Counted from the stretch's first letter, positions 44,580-53,861 are shown. The stretch is 64,000 bases of DNA from CAVQEG01 sp963711465 (GCA_963711465.1 CAVQEG010000001.1:62001-126000), one strand, 5' to 3'. The notes: a model not told the origin generated them from the sequence alone. Made by a program: numbers and translations.

Positions 44580-44825
44580 TGCGTCGCTTGGATTCCGGTG
44601 CGTGTTGGCGTCGCTCGACGCCGTCCAAACATATCACTCCCGCGAGGACGTCCACCGCGATTGCCCCGGCACCTTGCGGGATCACCGACGCTTACATCTG
44701 CGTCGCAACCGACCATCCGGGCGCGCGTAGCCCGGCCCGACCGCTGCGCATCGAACGCCGCCGCCCCCCCTGCGAACACCAGGCACTGCCATCGATTCGG
44801 GACCCGATTCGTTACAACTCCCCGG

Positions 44826-44856
44826 TTGCTGCCGCGCCGATCACACCGTATGTTTG
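44826..44856 (+). promoter_or_regulatory. Bacteroidota-type promoter of the efflux operon
   Basis: TTG, 20 bases, then TATGTTTG: an exact match to the TTG-N19-21-TAnnTTTG consensus of Bacteroidota housekeeping promoters. Transcription should start near 44863, just before the operator. Confidence 0.65.
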
Positions 44857-44870
44857 AACCCGCGAGTCAA

Positions 44871-44892
44871 AAAGTGACCAATCGGTCACTTT
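44871..44892. promoter_or_regulatory. TetR-type operator upstream of the efflux operon
   Basis: Perfect 9-bp inverted repeat, AAAGTGACC and GGTCACTTT, with a 4-base spacer. The TGACC...GGTCA core is the usual form for AcrR/TetR-family sites. It lies just downstream of the predicted start point, where a bound repressor would block elongation. The regulator gene begins 52 bases after it, so autoregulation is expected. Confidence 0.75.
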
Positions 44893-44944
44893 CTGAATTT
44901 TGAGCCAGTTCACTGATTCTGACGTTCGTTGAGGACCCCCGTTA

Positions 44945-45667
44945 ATGGCAATCCCTGATCCGACCGAGGAGCGACTTCCACGGCGCGAGCGCGAGCGGCT
45001 CGTGCGTCGCCAGGAGATCATCGATGCGGCGAGAACGGTTTTCGCGCAGCGAGGTTTCAACGACGCGAAGCTCGAGGAGGTGGCCGAACGCGCCGAGTTC
45101 GGTAAGGGAACGCTCTACAACTACTTCTCGAGCAAGGAGGCGCTCTTCGCCAGTGTGATCGAGGATTCCTTCGAGACGATGCGGCAGATCGCCGTCGACG
45201 CATTCGCCTCCGAACTGCCGTTCATCGAGAAGGTCGACCAGTTCGTCGTTGGAGAGCTCCACTACTTCTTTCACAATCCCGAGAGCATGCATCTGATGAT
45301 GCGCGAGGCGCACCATCTGCGGGAGACAAACCCGATGATGCAGCTGCTGCCGCAGTTGCTGTCGATGCTCTCCGAGGAGATCGCCGGCGAACAGAAGGCC
45401 GGTCGACTGCTCACTGATGCCGACCCGATGGACCTGGCGACGATACTGATCAACATGCTCTACGGTCAGTTCACCGCGCGGGTCTACCGTCGGATGTGCG
45501 AGCTCGGCGACTGCGATCCCCGTGCTGCGGAGAAGGCGAGCGGTCCGGCGGCCAACATCTTCGACGGGCTCGGACAGGAGGACCTTCGGCGCGAGGTCCT
45601 CACCGCATCGACGCTCATTCACACTGTCTACTTCCAGGGCGTGCTTCCATCCGGCGACAACCGCTGA
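44945..45667 (+). CDS. TetR/AcrR-family repressor of the efflux operon
   Basis: A 240-residue regulator. The N-terminal helix-turn-helix is clear: RRQEIIDAARTVFAQRGFNDAKLEEVAERAEFGKGTLYNYFSSKEALF (residues ~22-70), the standard TetR_N. The C-terminal ligand-binding domain has an unusual His/Met-rich stretch (HYFFHNPESMHLMMREAHHLRE). It is first in an operon with a TolC-type channel, a membrane-fusion lipoprotein and an RND pump, so it most likely represses them by binding the palindrome upstream. Confidence 0.93.
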   Translation: MAIPDPTEERLPRRERERLVRRQEIIDAARTVFAQRGFNDAKLEEVAERAEFGKGTLYNYFSSKEALFASVIEDSFETMRQIAVDAFASELPFIEKVDQFVVGELHYFFHNPESMHLMMREAHHLRETNPMMQLLPQLLSMLSEEIAGEQKAGRLLTDADPMDLATILINMLYGQFTARVYRRMCELGDCDPRAAEKASGPAANIFDGLGQEDLRREVLTASTLIHTVYFQGVLPSGDNR

Positions 45668-45798
45668 AGCGTCGCGCACCGGCGCGCAGCGCACGACGAC
45701 CGATCAGGTACGACTATCCAGAGCACGTGACAGCAGCAAACGCACGGCAACAGAAAACGCACGACGACAGCCAACAACGTCAACGGTTCGACACGACT

Positions 45799-47175
45799 AT
45801 GACTCCGACCATCAGCCGATTGCTCTCCGTCGCGCTCGCGACGCTCGTCCTCGCGGTTTCGACCGCCGCAGCGCAGCAGACGACACCGCTGACGCTCGAT
45901 CAGGCGATTGCGATCGCCATGCAGCACAACAACCAGTTGAAGATCGACCGACTGGGCATCGACTACTCCGATGCACAGGTCGATGAGGCGTTCTCCAACG
46001 TCTATCCGCAGATCAATCTCAGCGGCAGCTACCAGCGCAACATCAAGCGCCAGGTCTTCTACTTCCCCGGCACCGACGGACAGGTACGACCGATCACTGT
46101 CGGTTCGGCCAACCAGGCGAGCGCCGGCGTCTCGGTCAGTCAGATCGTCTTCAACGACGCGGTCTTCACCGGCGTCGGCGCGGCGGAGGTCTACTCGAGA
46201 ATTGCGCGTCAGCAGCTCCGCTCCAGCGGCACCGACGTCGTGCTGAACGTCAAGCGTGCCTATTACGATGCGCAGCTCGCCAAACAGCTTCTCGACGTCA
46301 ACCAATCGGTGCTGGCGAACGCAGAGGAGAATTTCAAGAACACGAAGGCGCTCTCCGAGGCGGGGCTGCGGCCGGAATTCGACCGGGTCCGCGCCGAGGT
46401 GCAGGTGGCCAATCAGCGTCCGCAGGTCGTGCAGGCGAAGAACAACTATGAGGCGGCGATCGACAACCTGAAGGTCGTGCTGGGGCTGCCGGCCGACACG
46501 ACGATCACGCTCGATGAAACGCTCGCCCGGCCGGCCTCGCTGGAGTCGACCGAGCCGTCGGTGGCCGAGGCGCGGCGGATTCTCATGCAGTCGAATCCGA
46601 CGATCAAGACCCTCGAGCTGACCGACGAAGTCAACCGCCGGCTGATCCGCATCAATGGTGCCGACTACCTGCCGACGGTCGCCCTCTTCGGTTCCTGGCA
46701 GTACTCTGCGCAGGCCGACGACTTCACCGGCATGATGTTCAAGCCGACGGCATTCGTCGGGGTGAACCTGAGCTACAACCTCTTCAACGGATTCGAAACG
46801 AAGTCGAAGGTCAACGAGGCGCGAATCCAGTCGGAGCAGAGCCGTCTGCGTCTGGAGCAGACGTCGCTCGCACTGAAGACGCAGCTCGATGCGGTACTCC
46901 GCCAGATCGACGCGGCGCGTGAACGGGTGCAGTCCTCGGACAAGACCATCGAGCTGGCTCAGCGCGGCTACCAGATCGCGACGGTCAGCTACAAGGCGGG
47001 CACGGGTACGCAGCTGCAGGTCAACGACGCCGACCTGGCACTGGCGCAGGCGCGCGTCAATCAGCTCTCGGCGGTCCACGACTACCGCGTGGCGCTTGCT
47101 CAGCTCGAGGCGCTGCTCGGCAGCCACGTCGAGCTGATCAACGACGACTCGGACGTGAAGTACACGCAACGCTGA
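45799..47175 (+). CDS. TolC-family outer-membrane efflux protein
   Basis: A 458-residue outer-membrane factor. A signal peptide (residues 1-24, ending TAAAQ) is followed by two OEP repeats with long helices (LTLDQAIAIAMQHNNQLKIDRLGIDYSDAQVDEA and later LKTQLDAVLRQIDAARERVQSSDKTIELAQRGYQIATVSYKAG). These trimeric channels form the exit duct for RND pumps. The start at 45799 begins the signal peptide; the frame is open further upstream into the TetR gene but without signal character. Confidence 0.93.
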   Translation: MTPTISRLLSVALATLVLAVSTAAAQQTTPLTLDQAIAIAMQHNNQLKIDRLGIDYSDAQVDEAFSNVYPQINLSGSYQRNIKRQVFYFPGTDGQVRPITVGSANQASAGVSVSQIVFNDAVFTGVGAAEVYSRIARQQLRSSGTDVVLNVKRAYYDAQLAKQLLDVNQSVLANAEENFKNTKALSEAGLRPEFDRVRAEVQVANQRPQVVQAKNNYEAAIDNLKVVLGLPADTTITLDETLARPASLESTEPSVAEARRILMQSNPTIKTLELTDEVNRRLIRINGADYLPTVALFGSWQYSAQADDFTGMMFKPTAFVGVNLSYNLFNGFETKSKVNEARIQSEQSRLRLEQTSLALKTQLDAVLRQIDAARERVQSSDKTIELAQRGYQIATVSYKAGTGTQLQVNDADLALAQARVNQLSAVHDYRVALAQLEALLGSHVELINDDSDVKYTQR

Positions 47176-47231
47176 TCACCGGCGAACCGGGAGTTGCAGC
47201 AGGATCGAATTCAACAATTCCAACGCATACG

Positions 47232-48344
47232 ATGAGACGCTCAATGACAACCAGGATCCACCGCGGGAGACTCGTCGCGCTCGCGCTCGTGGCCGCATCG
47301 CTCGGACTGGCGGCCTGCGGAAGCAACCAGGCGGCCGAGAAGGACAAGACCGCCGATGGTGCCCAGAAGAAGGCGGCGGCGATGCAGCGGGTGGCCGTCA
47401 ACGTCGAGACCAAGCAGGTGCAGCCCGAAACGTTCGACGATGTGATCGAGGTCGTCGGTACGGTCAAGCCGGAGGAGGACATCATGGTTGCCTCCGAGGA
47501 GAGCGGGAAGGTCGCGCGGTGGCTCGTCGCCAAGGGGAGCTACGTGAAGGCGGGACAGCCGCTGGTGAAGCTCGATGACGATATGCTGCGCAGCCAGCTG
47601 GCGCAGGCACAGGCGCAGCTGAACATCGCCAAGGTGAACGCGGACAAGAACCAGCAGGTCTACACCGACGCGGGCGCCGTCGCCGAGGTCGCGGTGACGA
47701 CCGCGAAGTACAACGTCGACGCGGCGCAGGCGCAGGTCGATCTGCTCAAGACGCGGATTGCAAAGACCACGATCACCGCGCCGGTCTCCGGCCGGATCGA
47801 CGATCGGTTGATCGACATCGGCGAGATGGTGCCACCGGGCGGTCCGGTTGCGCGGCTGATCCAGGCGGGCACCGTGAAAGTCTCGGCCGGCGTGCCCGAG
47901 CGATACGTCGAGGGCCTGCGTGTCGGGCTTCCAGTGGAAATGACCTTCGATGCGCTCGGTGGTCGCAAGGTCTCCGGAAAGATCACCTACGTCGGATCGA
48001 TGATTTCGCAGAACGACCGCACGCTGCCGATTGAAATCGCGATGCCGAATCGCGACAACGCGTTCGCACCCGAGATGGTCGCCAACCTGCGCATCATCCG
48101 TGACGTGCTGCACGACGTGCTGGTCGTGCCGCGGACGGCAGCCGTCCGTGTCGAGGATGGATTCCAGATCTACGTCGCCGAACGGCAGGGCAGCGATGGC
48201 TACGTCGCCACGGCGCGACCGGTCACGCTCGGTGCCTCCGATCATGGCGGTGTGGTGGTCGAGAGCGGACTGAAGCCGGGCGACCGCATCATTACCGTCG
48301 GACAACAGAAGATCAATCCGGGCGAAGCGGTCACATTCGAGTGA
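47232..48344 (+). CDS. RND efflux membrane-fusion lipoprotein (periplasmic adaptor)
   Basis: A 370-residue adaptor of the AcrA/MdtA class. The lipobox is LGLAAC near residue 28. The biotinyl-lipoyl half-motifs flank a helical hairpin: GTVKPEEDIMVASEESGKVARWLVAKG, then LKTRIAKTTITAPVSGRIDDRLIDIGE. The beta-barrel domain follows (VSAGVPERYVEGLRVGLPVEMTF). It bridges the TolC-like channel and the RND pump. The gene lies 56 bases after the TolC gene and 101 bases before the pump. Confidence 0.94.
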   Translation: MRRSMTTRIHRGRLVALALVAASLGLAACGSNQAAEKDKTADGAQKKAAAMQRVAVNVETKQVQPETFDDVIEVVGTVKPEEDIMVASEESGKVARWLVAKGSYVKAGQPLVKLDDDMLRSQLAQAQAQLNIAKVNADKNQQVYTDAGAVAEVAVTTAKYNVDAAQAQVDLLKTRIAKTTITAPVSGRIDDRLIDIGEMVPPGGPVARLIQAGTVKVSAGVPERYVEGLRVGLPVEMTFDALGGRKVSGKITYVGSMISQNDRTLPIEIAMPNRDNAFAPEMVANLRIIRDVLHDVLVVPRTAAVRVEDGFQIYVAERQGSDGYVATARPVTLGASDHGGVVVESGLKPGDRIITVGQQKINPGEAVTFE

Positions 48345-48445
48345 CCGTTTCGGAGGACCCGCCGGCCGGCATCGCTACGTACTCCACTGGCTGACAGAAG
48401 ACCAACCGGCGCGCCGGACGAGGTGCGCCATACGGAATAGATTCC

Positions 48446-51400
48446 ATGCTGAAATTCAGGATCAAGCGCAAGGGCAAGGGCGGACGCTCTGGTCTGTCCA
48501 ACCCGGATCAGTCGCGGCAGGAGCAGTACGAGGAGCTCGGCGAACCGCTCGAGCAGAAGGAGTACTGGCTCACGACGCTGGCGGTCAACAACCGCGTGGC
48601 GGTGTACGTGCTGACCGGCATCATCTTCCTGATGGGCGTCGTCGCCTACATCAACATTCCGAAGGAGTCCGCCCCGGAAGTCGTCTTCCCGGTGCTCTAC
48701 GTGGCCACGCCGTACTTCGGCGTCGCACCACTGGACATCGAGAGCCAGGTGACCCATCCGATCGAGAAGCAGCTCAAGGGGATCAGCGGTATCAAGAAGA
48801 TCACCTCGAAGTCGTACGAGGGATACAGCGCCATCACCGTCGAGTTCAATCCCCATGTCGACATGAACGTCGCCTTCCAGCGCGTTCGGGAGAAGGTCGA
48901 CCTTGCCAAGCCCGATCTGCCCGACGACGCCGATGAGCCGCAGATCGTCGAGATCAACCTCTCGGAGATGCCGATTCTCTACATCAACATCTCCGGCGAC
49001 TATTCTCTGGTGAAGCTCAAGGAGGTGGCCGAGGACATCAAGGACGACCTCGAGGAGTACCCCGAGGTGCTCGAGGCCGTCCTCTCCGGTGGCCTCGAGC
49101 GCGAGGTCGCCATCAACGTCGACCTCAACAAGCTCAAGTACTACAAGGTCACCTTCCAGGACATCATCAACGCGATCCGCAACGAGAACACGACGATCCC
49201 GGGCGGTACGATCGATGTGCAGAACATGAAGTACCTGGTGCGCGTGCCGGGTGAGTTTGCCGTGCCCGAAGTCATCGGCGATATCGTCGTCAAGACGCCG
49301 AAGGACGGTGGCCCCATCTACGTCCGCGATCTCGCCAAGGTCGACTTCGGATTCAAGGACCGCGAGTCCTACGCACGTCTGGACAAGTCTCCGGTCGTCA
49401 CCCTCGCGGTGAAGAAGCGCGCCGGCACGAACATCATTGCGCTCTCGGACAAGGTCAAGGACTACATCGCGAATCTGCAGTCGTCCGGAAAGCTCCCGCC
49501 GTCGACCAACTTCAAGATCACCAACGATCAGTCGGACAACATCCGCGATATGGTCTCCAATCTGGAGAACAGCATCATCTCCGGTCTGATCCTGGTGATC
49601 CTCGTCCTGCTGTTCTTCATGGGATCGCGCAACGCGACACTCGTCGGCATCGCCATCCCGATGTCCATGCTGCTCAGCTTCGTGATCATCTCAGCGCTCG
49701 GGTTCACGATGAACATGATCGTGCTCTTCTCGCTGATCCTCGCGCTCGGAATGCTCGTCGACAATGCAATCGTCGTGGTGGAGAACATCTACCGATACGT
49801 GGGAGAGGGCGCGGACAAAATCACCGCAGCCAAACGGGCGACGGGTGAGGTGGCCGTGCCGATCATCACCTCGACGCTGACGACGCTCTTCGCCTTCCTG
49901 CCGATGGCGTTCTGGCCCGGCATCGTCGGCGAGTTCATGAAGTACCTGCCGATCACGCTGATCATCACGCTCGGCTCATCGCTGTTCGTCGCGCTGGTGA
50001 TCAATCCCACGCTCGCCTCGCGCATCATGCGACTCGACGGAGAGAAGGGGCGGGGGCTGACACGGGTCGGGAAAATCGTCGTTGGAATTCTGGCAGGCCT
50101 GGTGTTCCTGATCATTGCGATGTCGAACATCATCACCGCCGGCGTGGTGCTGGTGACACTGCTGCTGCTGTGGGGGCTCAACCGCGTGCTCTTCCTCCCG
50201 GTCGGCATCTGGTTGCGTGAGCGCGGCTTCCCCGCGCTGCAGGGCGCCTACCGCGGCACACTGCGATTGGCCCTGGACCACCGGCTGCTGACGATGCTCA
50301 GCATCTTCGGGGTCTCGGTCGTGATCATCGGTCTGTACGCCAACTTCAACAACGGGATGGAGTTCTTCCCGAACATCGAGCCGCGGCAGGTGAACGTCAA
50401 CATCCAGTCGCCGATCGGCACGACCGTCGAGCAGTCGAACCGCATCGCGAAGAAGCTCGAATCGCGTCTCGGGAAGGTGCCCGGTTACACCGACGTCCAG
50501 GCGACCGTCACGACCGTCGGGTCGAGCGCCAGCGGCGGCCGCCCCGGTGGTGGAAGCGGCGGCGTGCCAAACGAGGCGACCATCGCGTTGTCGTTCAAGA
50601 AGTATCAGGACCGCAACCAGTCGCCGTTCGAAACGCTCTCGGAGCTGCGCGGCGTCATGGGAACGACGCTCGATGGTGCCGACGTGAAGGTGATGAAGAT
50701 GGAGATGGGGCCACCCACCGGCCGGCCAGTGTCGATCGAGATCAGGGGTGAGGACGCGCAGGTGATCGACAGGGAATCCGAGAAGATTCTCGCCAAGCTC
50801 AAGGCGAGCCCGATCGCAAAGAAGCTCGATGCGCTCGAGAGCGATCTCCAGGCGGCGCGGCCCGAGCTGACGGTGCGCATCGATCGCGAGAAGGCCGCGC
50901 TCTACGGTCTGAATACCGCCCTGATCGGCTCGACGATCCGCTCGGCGATCAACGGTACCGACGCGTCGACCTACCGCGACGGCGAGGATGAGTACGACAT
51001 CACGGTCCGGCTCAAGCCCGATCAACGCTCCGACCTGGAGTCGCTAAAGGATCTTACCGTGATGAAGGAGGGTCGCCAGATTCCGCTGGTCGCCGTGGCG
51101 GACTGGGAGGTGACCGACGGCTACGGCGTGATCAACCGCAAGGATCTCGAGCGCGTGGTCACCATCGGTGCCGACATCGTCGATGGCTATAACGCCAACG
51201 CCGTGGTCAAGGAGGTCAAGGACTACCTGGCCGATTACAAGCTGCCGCCCGGATACACCATGACCTTCGCCGGTCAGCAGGAGGATCAGCAGGAAACCGG
51301 CTCCTTCCTCATGATGGCCTTCGGCGTCGCCATCCTGCTGGTCTACGGTACGCTCGTGGCGCAGTTCAACTCGATGATCAAGCCGTTCATCATCATGGCG

Positions 51401-51973
51401 TCGGTCCTCTTCTCGACCATGGGCGTGCTGCTGGGCCTGATGATCTTTCAGCTGCCGTTCGGAATGGTCATGACCGGCGTCGGCGTCATCTCGCTGGCAG
51501 GTGTGGCGGTCAACAACGCGATCGTGCTCATCGACTTCATCGAGGTCCGCCGCACTCGCGACCACATGCCGCTGCGCCAGGCGATCATCGATGCCGGCTC
51601 GGTCCGCCTGCGCCCGGTCATGCTGACGACCGTTACGACCATCCTCGGTCTGGTGCCGCTGGCGCTCGGACTGAACTTCGATTTCTTCGGTCTGTTCTCG
51701 CATCTGCAGCCGAACTTCTTCATGGGCGGCGAACAGCAGCAGTGGTGGCTGTCGCTGTCGATCGCGGTGATGTTCGGGCTCACGTTCTCCACGTTCCTCA
51801 CGCTGGTCGTAGTACCGGTGATGTACTCGATTGCCGAGTCGATCGCCAAGTGGGGCGAACGTACGTTCCTCAAAGGCCCGCGCCCGCAGTTGAACACTGT
51901 CAACGGATCGGCCTCCGGTGCGGTCAACGGCAACGGTGCCGAGGCGGAGATCGAGGAGACCGTCGGCGCGTAG
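48446..51973 (+). CDS. RND-family efflux pump (AcrB/HAE1-like)
   Basis: A 1175-residue inner-membrane proton-driven pump with the usual duplicated layout: TM1, large periplasmic loop, TM2-6, TM7, second loop, TM8-12. Visible features are IPKESAPEVVFP after TM1, ALGMLVDNAIVVVENIYR (TM4, with the Asp relay) and GVISLAGVAVNNAIVLIDFIE (TM10). A Gly/Ser-rich stretch (SASGGRPGGGSGGVPN) interrupts the second loop. The ~55-residue cytoplasmic N-terminus and a Gly/Asn/Ala tail are longer than in AcrB. The HAE1-type motifs suggest organic substrates rather than metals, but this is not certain. Confidence 0.94.
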   Translation: MLKFRIKRKGKGGRSGLSNPDQSRQEQYEELGEPLEQKEYWLTTLAVNNRVAVYVLTGIIFLMGVVAYINIPKESAPEVVFPVLYVATPYFGVAPLDIESQVTHPIEKQLKGISGIKKITSKSYEGYSAITVEFNPHVDMNVAFQRVREKVDLAKPDLPDDADEPQIVEINLSEMPILYINISGDYSLVKLKEVAEDIKDDLEEYPEVLEAVLSGGLEREVAINVDLNKLKYYKVTFQDIINAIRNENTTIPGGTIDVQNMKYLVRVPGEFAVPEVIGDIVVKTPKDGGPIYVRDLAKVDFGFKDRESYARLDKSPVVTLAVKKRAGTNIIALSDKVKDYIANLQSSGKLPPSTNFKITNDQSDNIRDMVSNLENSIISGLILVILVLLFFMGSRNATLVGIAIPMSMLLSFVIISALGFTMNMIVLFSLILALGMLVDNAIVVVENIYRYVGEGADKITAAKRATGEVAVPIITSTLTTLFAFLPMAFWPGIVGEFMKYLPITLIITLGSSLFVALVINPTLASRIMRLDGEKGRGLTRVGKIVVGILAGLVFLIIAMSNIITAGVVLVTLLLLWGLNRVLFLPVGIWLRERGFPALQGAYRGTLRLALDHRLLTMLSIFGVSVVIIGLYANFNNGMEFFPNIEPRQVNVNIQSPIGTTVEQSNRIAKKLESRLGKVPGYTDVQATVTTVGSSASGGRPGGGSGGVPNEATIALSFKKYQDRNQSPFETLSELRGVMGTTLDGADVKVMKMEMGPPTGRPVSIEIRGEDAQVIDRESEKILAKLKASPIAKKLDALESDLQAARPELTVRIDREKAALYGLNTALIGSTIRSAINGTDASTYRDGEDEYDITVRLKPDQRSDLESLKDLTVMKEGRQIPLVAVADWEVTDGYGVINRKDLERVVTIGADIVDGYNANAVVKEVKDYLADYKLPPGYTMTFAGQQEDQQETGSFLMMAFGVAILLVYGTLVAQFNSMIKPFIIMASVLFSTMGVLLGLMIFQLPFGMVMTGVGVISLAGVAVNNAIVLIDFIEVRRTRDHMPLRQAIIDAGSVRLRPVMLTTVTTILGLVPLALGLNFDFFGLFSHLQPNFFMGGEQQQWWLSLSIAVMFGLTFSTFLTLVVVPVMYSIAESIAKWGERTFLKGPRPQLNTVNGSASGAVNGNGAEAEIEETVGA

Positions 51974-51999
51974 CGCGACCCGAATTCGAATTCCTCAAT

Positions 52000-52035
52000 C
52001 GATCCCCCGCCGATCCGAGTATCGGCGGGGGATCG
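52000..52035 (+). terminator. Terminator of the efflux operon
   Basis: Perfect 14-15-bp inverted repeat (arm GATCCCCCGCCGAT) with a 6-base loop, 27 bases after the pump stop. The T-run is poor, but the hairpin is very stable. Confidence 0.75.
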
Positions 52036-52049
52036 CGATGTTTGTCCCC

Positions 52050-52124
52050 GTGATCCGAATTTCCGTGATCCGAATTTCCGTGATCCGAATTTCCGCGATC
52101 TGAATTTCCTTCATCCGAATTTCC
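52050..52124 (+). repeat. 15-bp tandem repeat, five units, upstream of the DUF1207 gene
   Basis: The unit is GTGATCCGAATTTCC. Copies begin at 52050, 52065 and 52080 (identical), then 52095 and 52110 (three changes or fewer). The array ends 9 bases before the start codon of the next gene. Fifteen bases equals five codons, but no convincing protein uses it. It could be a repeated regulator-binding site or a replication-slippage product. Confidence 0.85.
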
Positions 52125-52133
52125 GTCTGCCGC

Positions 52134-52985
52134 ATGCCCTGGTTCGGCGTCTCGATGCTTCTGCTCGTCATCTCTGCGGCCTCCGCCAACGCACAGATCG
52201 GTGTCGGCTCCGCACCGACACCCTATGCCGGCAAGTACGAACCGCGTATAGGCGGATCGCGCGAAATCAACGCCGAACGTCTGCGGCTGGATATCGGTAC
52301 CGACGTCGGCCTTTACACGATTCCATCCTGTGGACCGTTGCCGCCCGTTCGGTTCGGTGCCGCATTCTTCACCTGGACCCGACTGCGTTCGGAGCCGAAT
52401 TTCAAGTTCCCCGTCGAGGCGGTCGACTACTATTTCGGGCTCGAATTCGTGCCGCAGTGGAGCCAGTACGTTCGCCTTCGCGTCGGACACATTTCGGCGC
52501 ATCTGGTCGACGGAAGCGCGGCGTTCGGACGTGATTCCACGGGCCCCGTGGTCTACAGTCGCGAGTTCGTCGAAGGAACGTTCGGGTACGATCCGGTGGC
52601 GGTGGGTCGGGCTCTCTTCGGGGACATAGGGGCACTGCTGCGGCCGTACGCGGGCATGCAGTGGCGATTCCATTCGATCCCCGATTCGCTCGGCGCTCTG
52701 ACGCCGTACGTGGGATTCGACGGATCGTGGGTGATGACCGGCCGGCGGAGGGAGGACAGTGTCGCGGGGTTTCCGCTCACACTGCTCGCGGGATACGAAC
52801 TGCGGATGAATGGCGAGCTGGCGACGGTATGGGAGAATTCCGTGCGGGCCGGTCTCAAATTCGCCCGGCCCGACGAACCCGGTATCGCGGTCGAATTCAC
52901 CTATTACCGCGGTCGCTCTCCATTCGGTCAGTACTTCGACCGAATGGAGGAATATGGCTCGATAGGATTCTCAGTCCTGTGGTAG
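52134..52985 (+). CDS. DUF1207-like secreted or outer-membrane protein
   Basis: A 283-residue exported protein with a signal peptide (residues 1-21, ending ANAQ). The order of features matches DUF1207: an early barrel-like strand set, VPQWSQYVRLRVGHISAHLVDG in the middle, PYAGMQWRFHS, and the C-terminal VEFTYYRGRSPFGQYF, a recurrent ending of that family. Such proteins are probably outer-membrane barrels of unknown role. The gene converges with the hydroxylase gene and the two overlap by 15 bases at their 3' ends. A tandem repeat sits directly upstream. Confidence 0.75.
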   Translation: MPWFGVSMLLLVISAASANAQIGVGSAPTPYAGKYEPRIGGSREINAERLRLDIGTDVGLYTIPSCGPLPPVRFGAAFFTWTRLRSEPNFKFPVEAVDYYFGLEFVPQWSQYVRLRVGHISAHLVDGSAAFGRDSTGPVVYSREFVEGTFGYDPVAVGRALFGDIGALLRPYAGMQWRFHSIPDSLGALTPYVGFDGSWVMTGRRREDSVAGFPLTLLAGYELRMNGELATVWENSVRAGLKFARPDEPGIAVEFTYYRGRSPFGQYFDRMEEYGSIGFSVLW

Positions 52986-53831
52986 CGTGGGCGGTACGGC
53001 CGCGGGCTCAGCTGCTTCGGTGTTCTGCTCTTCCTCGAACGGACGAAATGCAAAGGCATGCTGCACGAAGTAATTCGACGGGAAATAGGCGTCGAGTCCG
53101 TACCCGGCTGGCTTCCGTTCTCTGGGGAAGAATGCCGTTCCGAACAGCCAGTCCCACACGGCGAACTTCGTTCCGAAGTTCCGGTTGTGCGCGTCGTGAT
53201 CGACGGCATGATGCCATCGGTGCATTTCCGGGCCGTTGATCACGTACTGAAGAATTCCCGACCGCACATCGATATTCGAGTGGATATACATCCCCCACAC
53301 CGCATCGATCGCCGTCTTGATTGCGATCGTTTCCGGTGCTGCGCCGAGCAGGACAAGGGGGGCGAATTCGATCGTCTGGTTGATCAGAATTTCAAGAGAA
53401 TGCGACCGTGAACCCGAGAGCCAGTCGACGTCGAGCGTCGAATGGTGGGCTTCATGAATTCGCCAGAGAAACCGATTGCGGTGCTGCCAGCGGTGGAACC
53501 AGTAGATGTACAGATCGTGGACGAGGAGCGACAGCAGGACCTGTGCCCAGATGGGCCATGAGGAGAGAATTCCGAGTCGCGACAGCCCGGTCTGCGAATC
53601 GATCAGAGCGGTGATTCCGGCGATGACGTAACCGAGAATGAAGCTCTGAACGATGGAATACATCCCGAGATCGTTCCAGAATCCGTCGCGAAACAGACCC
53701 TGGCCACGTTCATACGGGAACACCCGTTCCAGCGTGATCAGCACAAGGGCCGCGGCGACGGTAATTGCCGGCGAATAGAACGACCAGCTGGTCAGAAATT
53801 CGCGGCTGGTGAGGTACTCAAGCATCTCCAT
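52971..53831 (-). CDS. Sterol desaturase / fatty-acid hydroxylase superfamily protein
   Basis: A 286-residue membrane di-iron oxygenase. The His motifs of the FA_hydroxylase family are intact: LVHDLYIYWFHRWQHR (near residue 105), HEAHHS (near residue 125) and HRWHHAVDHDAHNRNFG (near residue 205). Four or more transmembrane segments lie before and between them. Such enzymes hydroxylate or desaturate lipids, ether lipids, carotenoids or sterols. The gene is only 30 bases downstream of the NeuB-like gene, so it may be transcribed with the glycan cluster. Confidence 0.88.
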   Translation of the reverse strand: MEMLEYLTSREFLTSWSFYSPAITVAAALVLITLERVFPYERGQGLFRDGFWNDLGMYSIVQSFILGYVIAGITALIDSQTGLSRLGILSSWPIWAQVLLSLLVHDLYIYWFHRWQHRNRFLWRIHEAHHSTLDVDWLSGSRSHSLEILINQTIEFAPLVLLGAAPETIAIKTAIDAVWGMYIHSNIDVRSGILQYVINGPEMHRWHHAVDHDAHNRNFGTKFAVWDWLFGTAFFPRERKPAGYGLDAYFPSNYFVQHAFAFRPFEEEQNTEAAEPAAVPPTLPQD

Positions 53832-53861
53832 GTCGATCGCGGTTGGCGTTCACCACACTGG

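Larger units (their letters stand above)
44580..44944 (+). other. 365-base control region upstream of the efflux operon
   Basis: The left half shows no gene or repeat apart from a C7 run near 44764. The right half holds the promoter and operator of the TetR-RND efflux operon, listed separately. The minus-strand promoter of the barrel-protein gene must also lie here but is not obvious. Confidence 0.5.

Noticed and set aside
45628..47169. Minus-strand frame of more than 500 codons opposite the TolC-family gene
   Set aside because: Composition is a typical antisense shadow (long Arg/Leu/Val runs), with no motif or signal peptide; the plus-strand protein is a convincing TolC relative.
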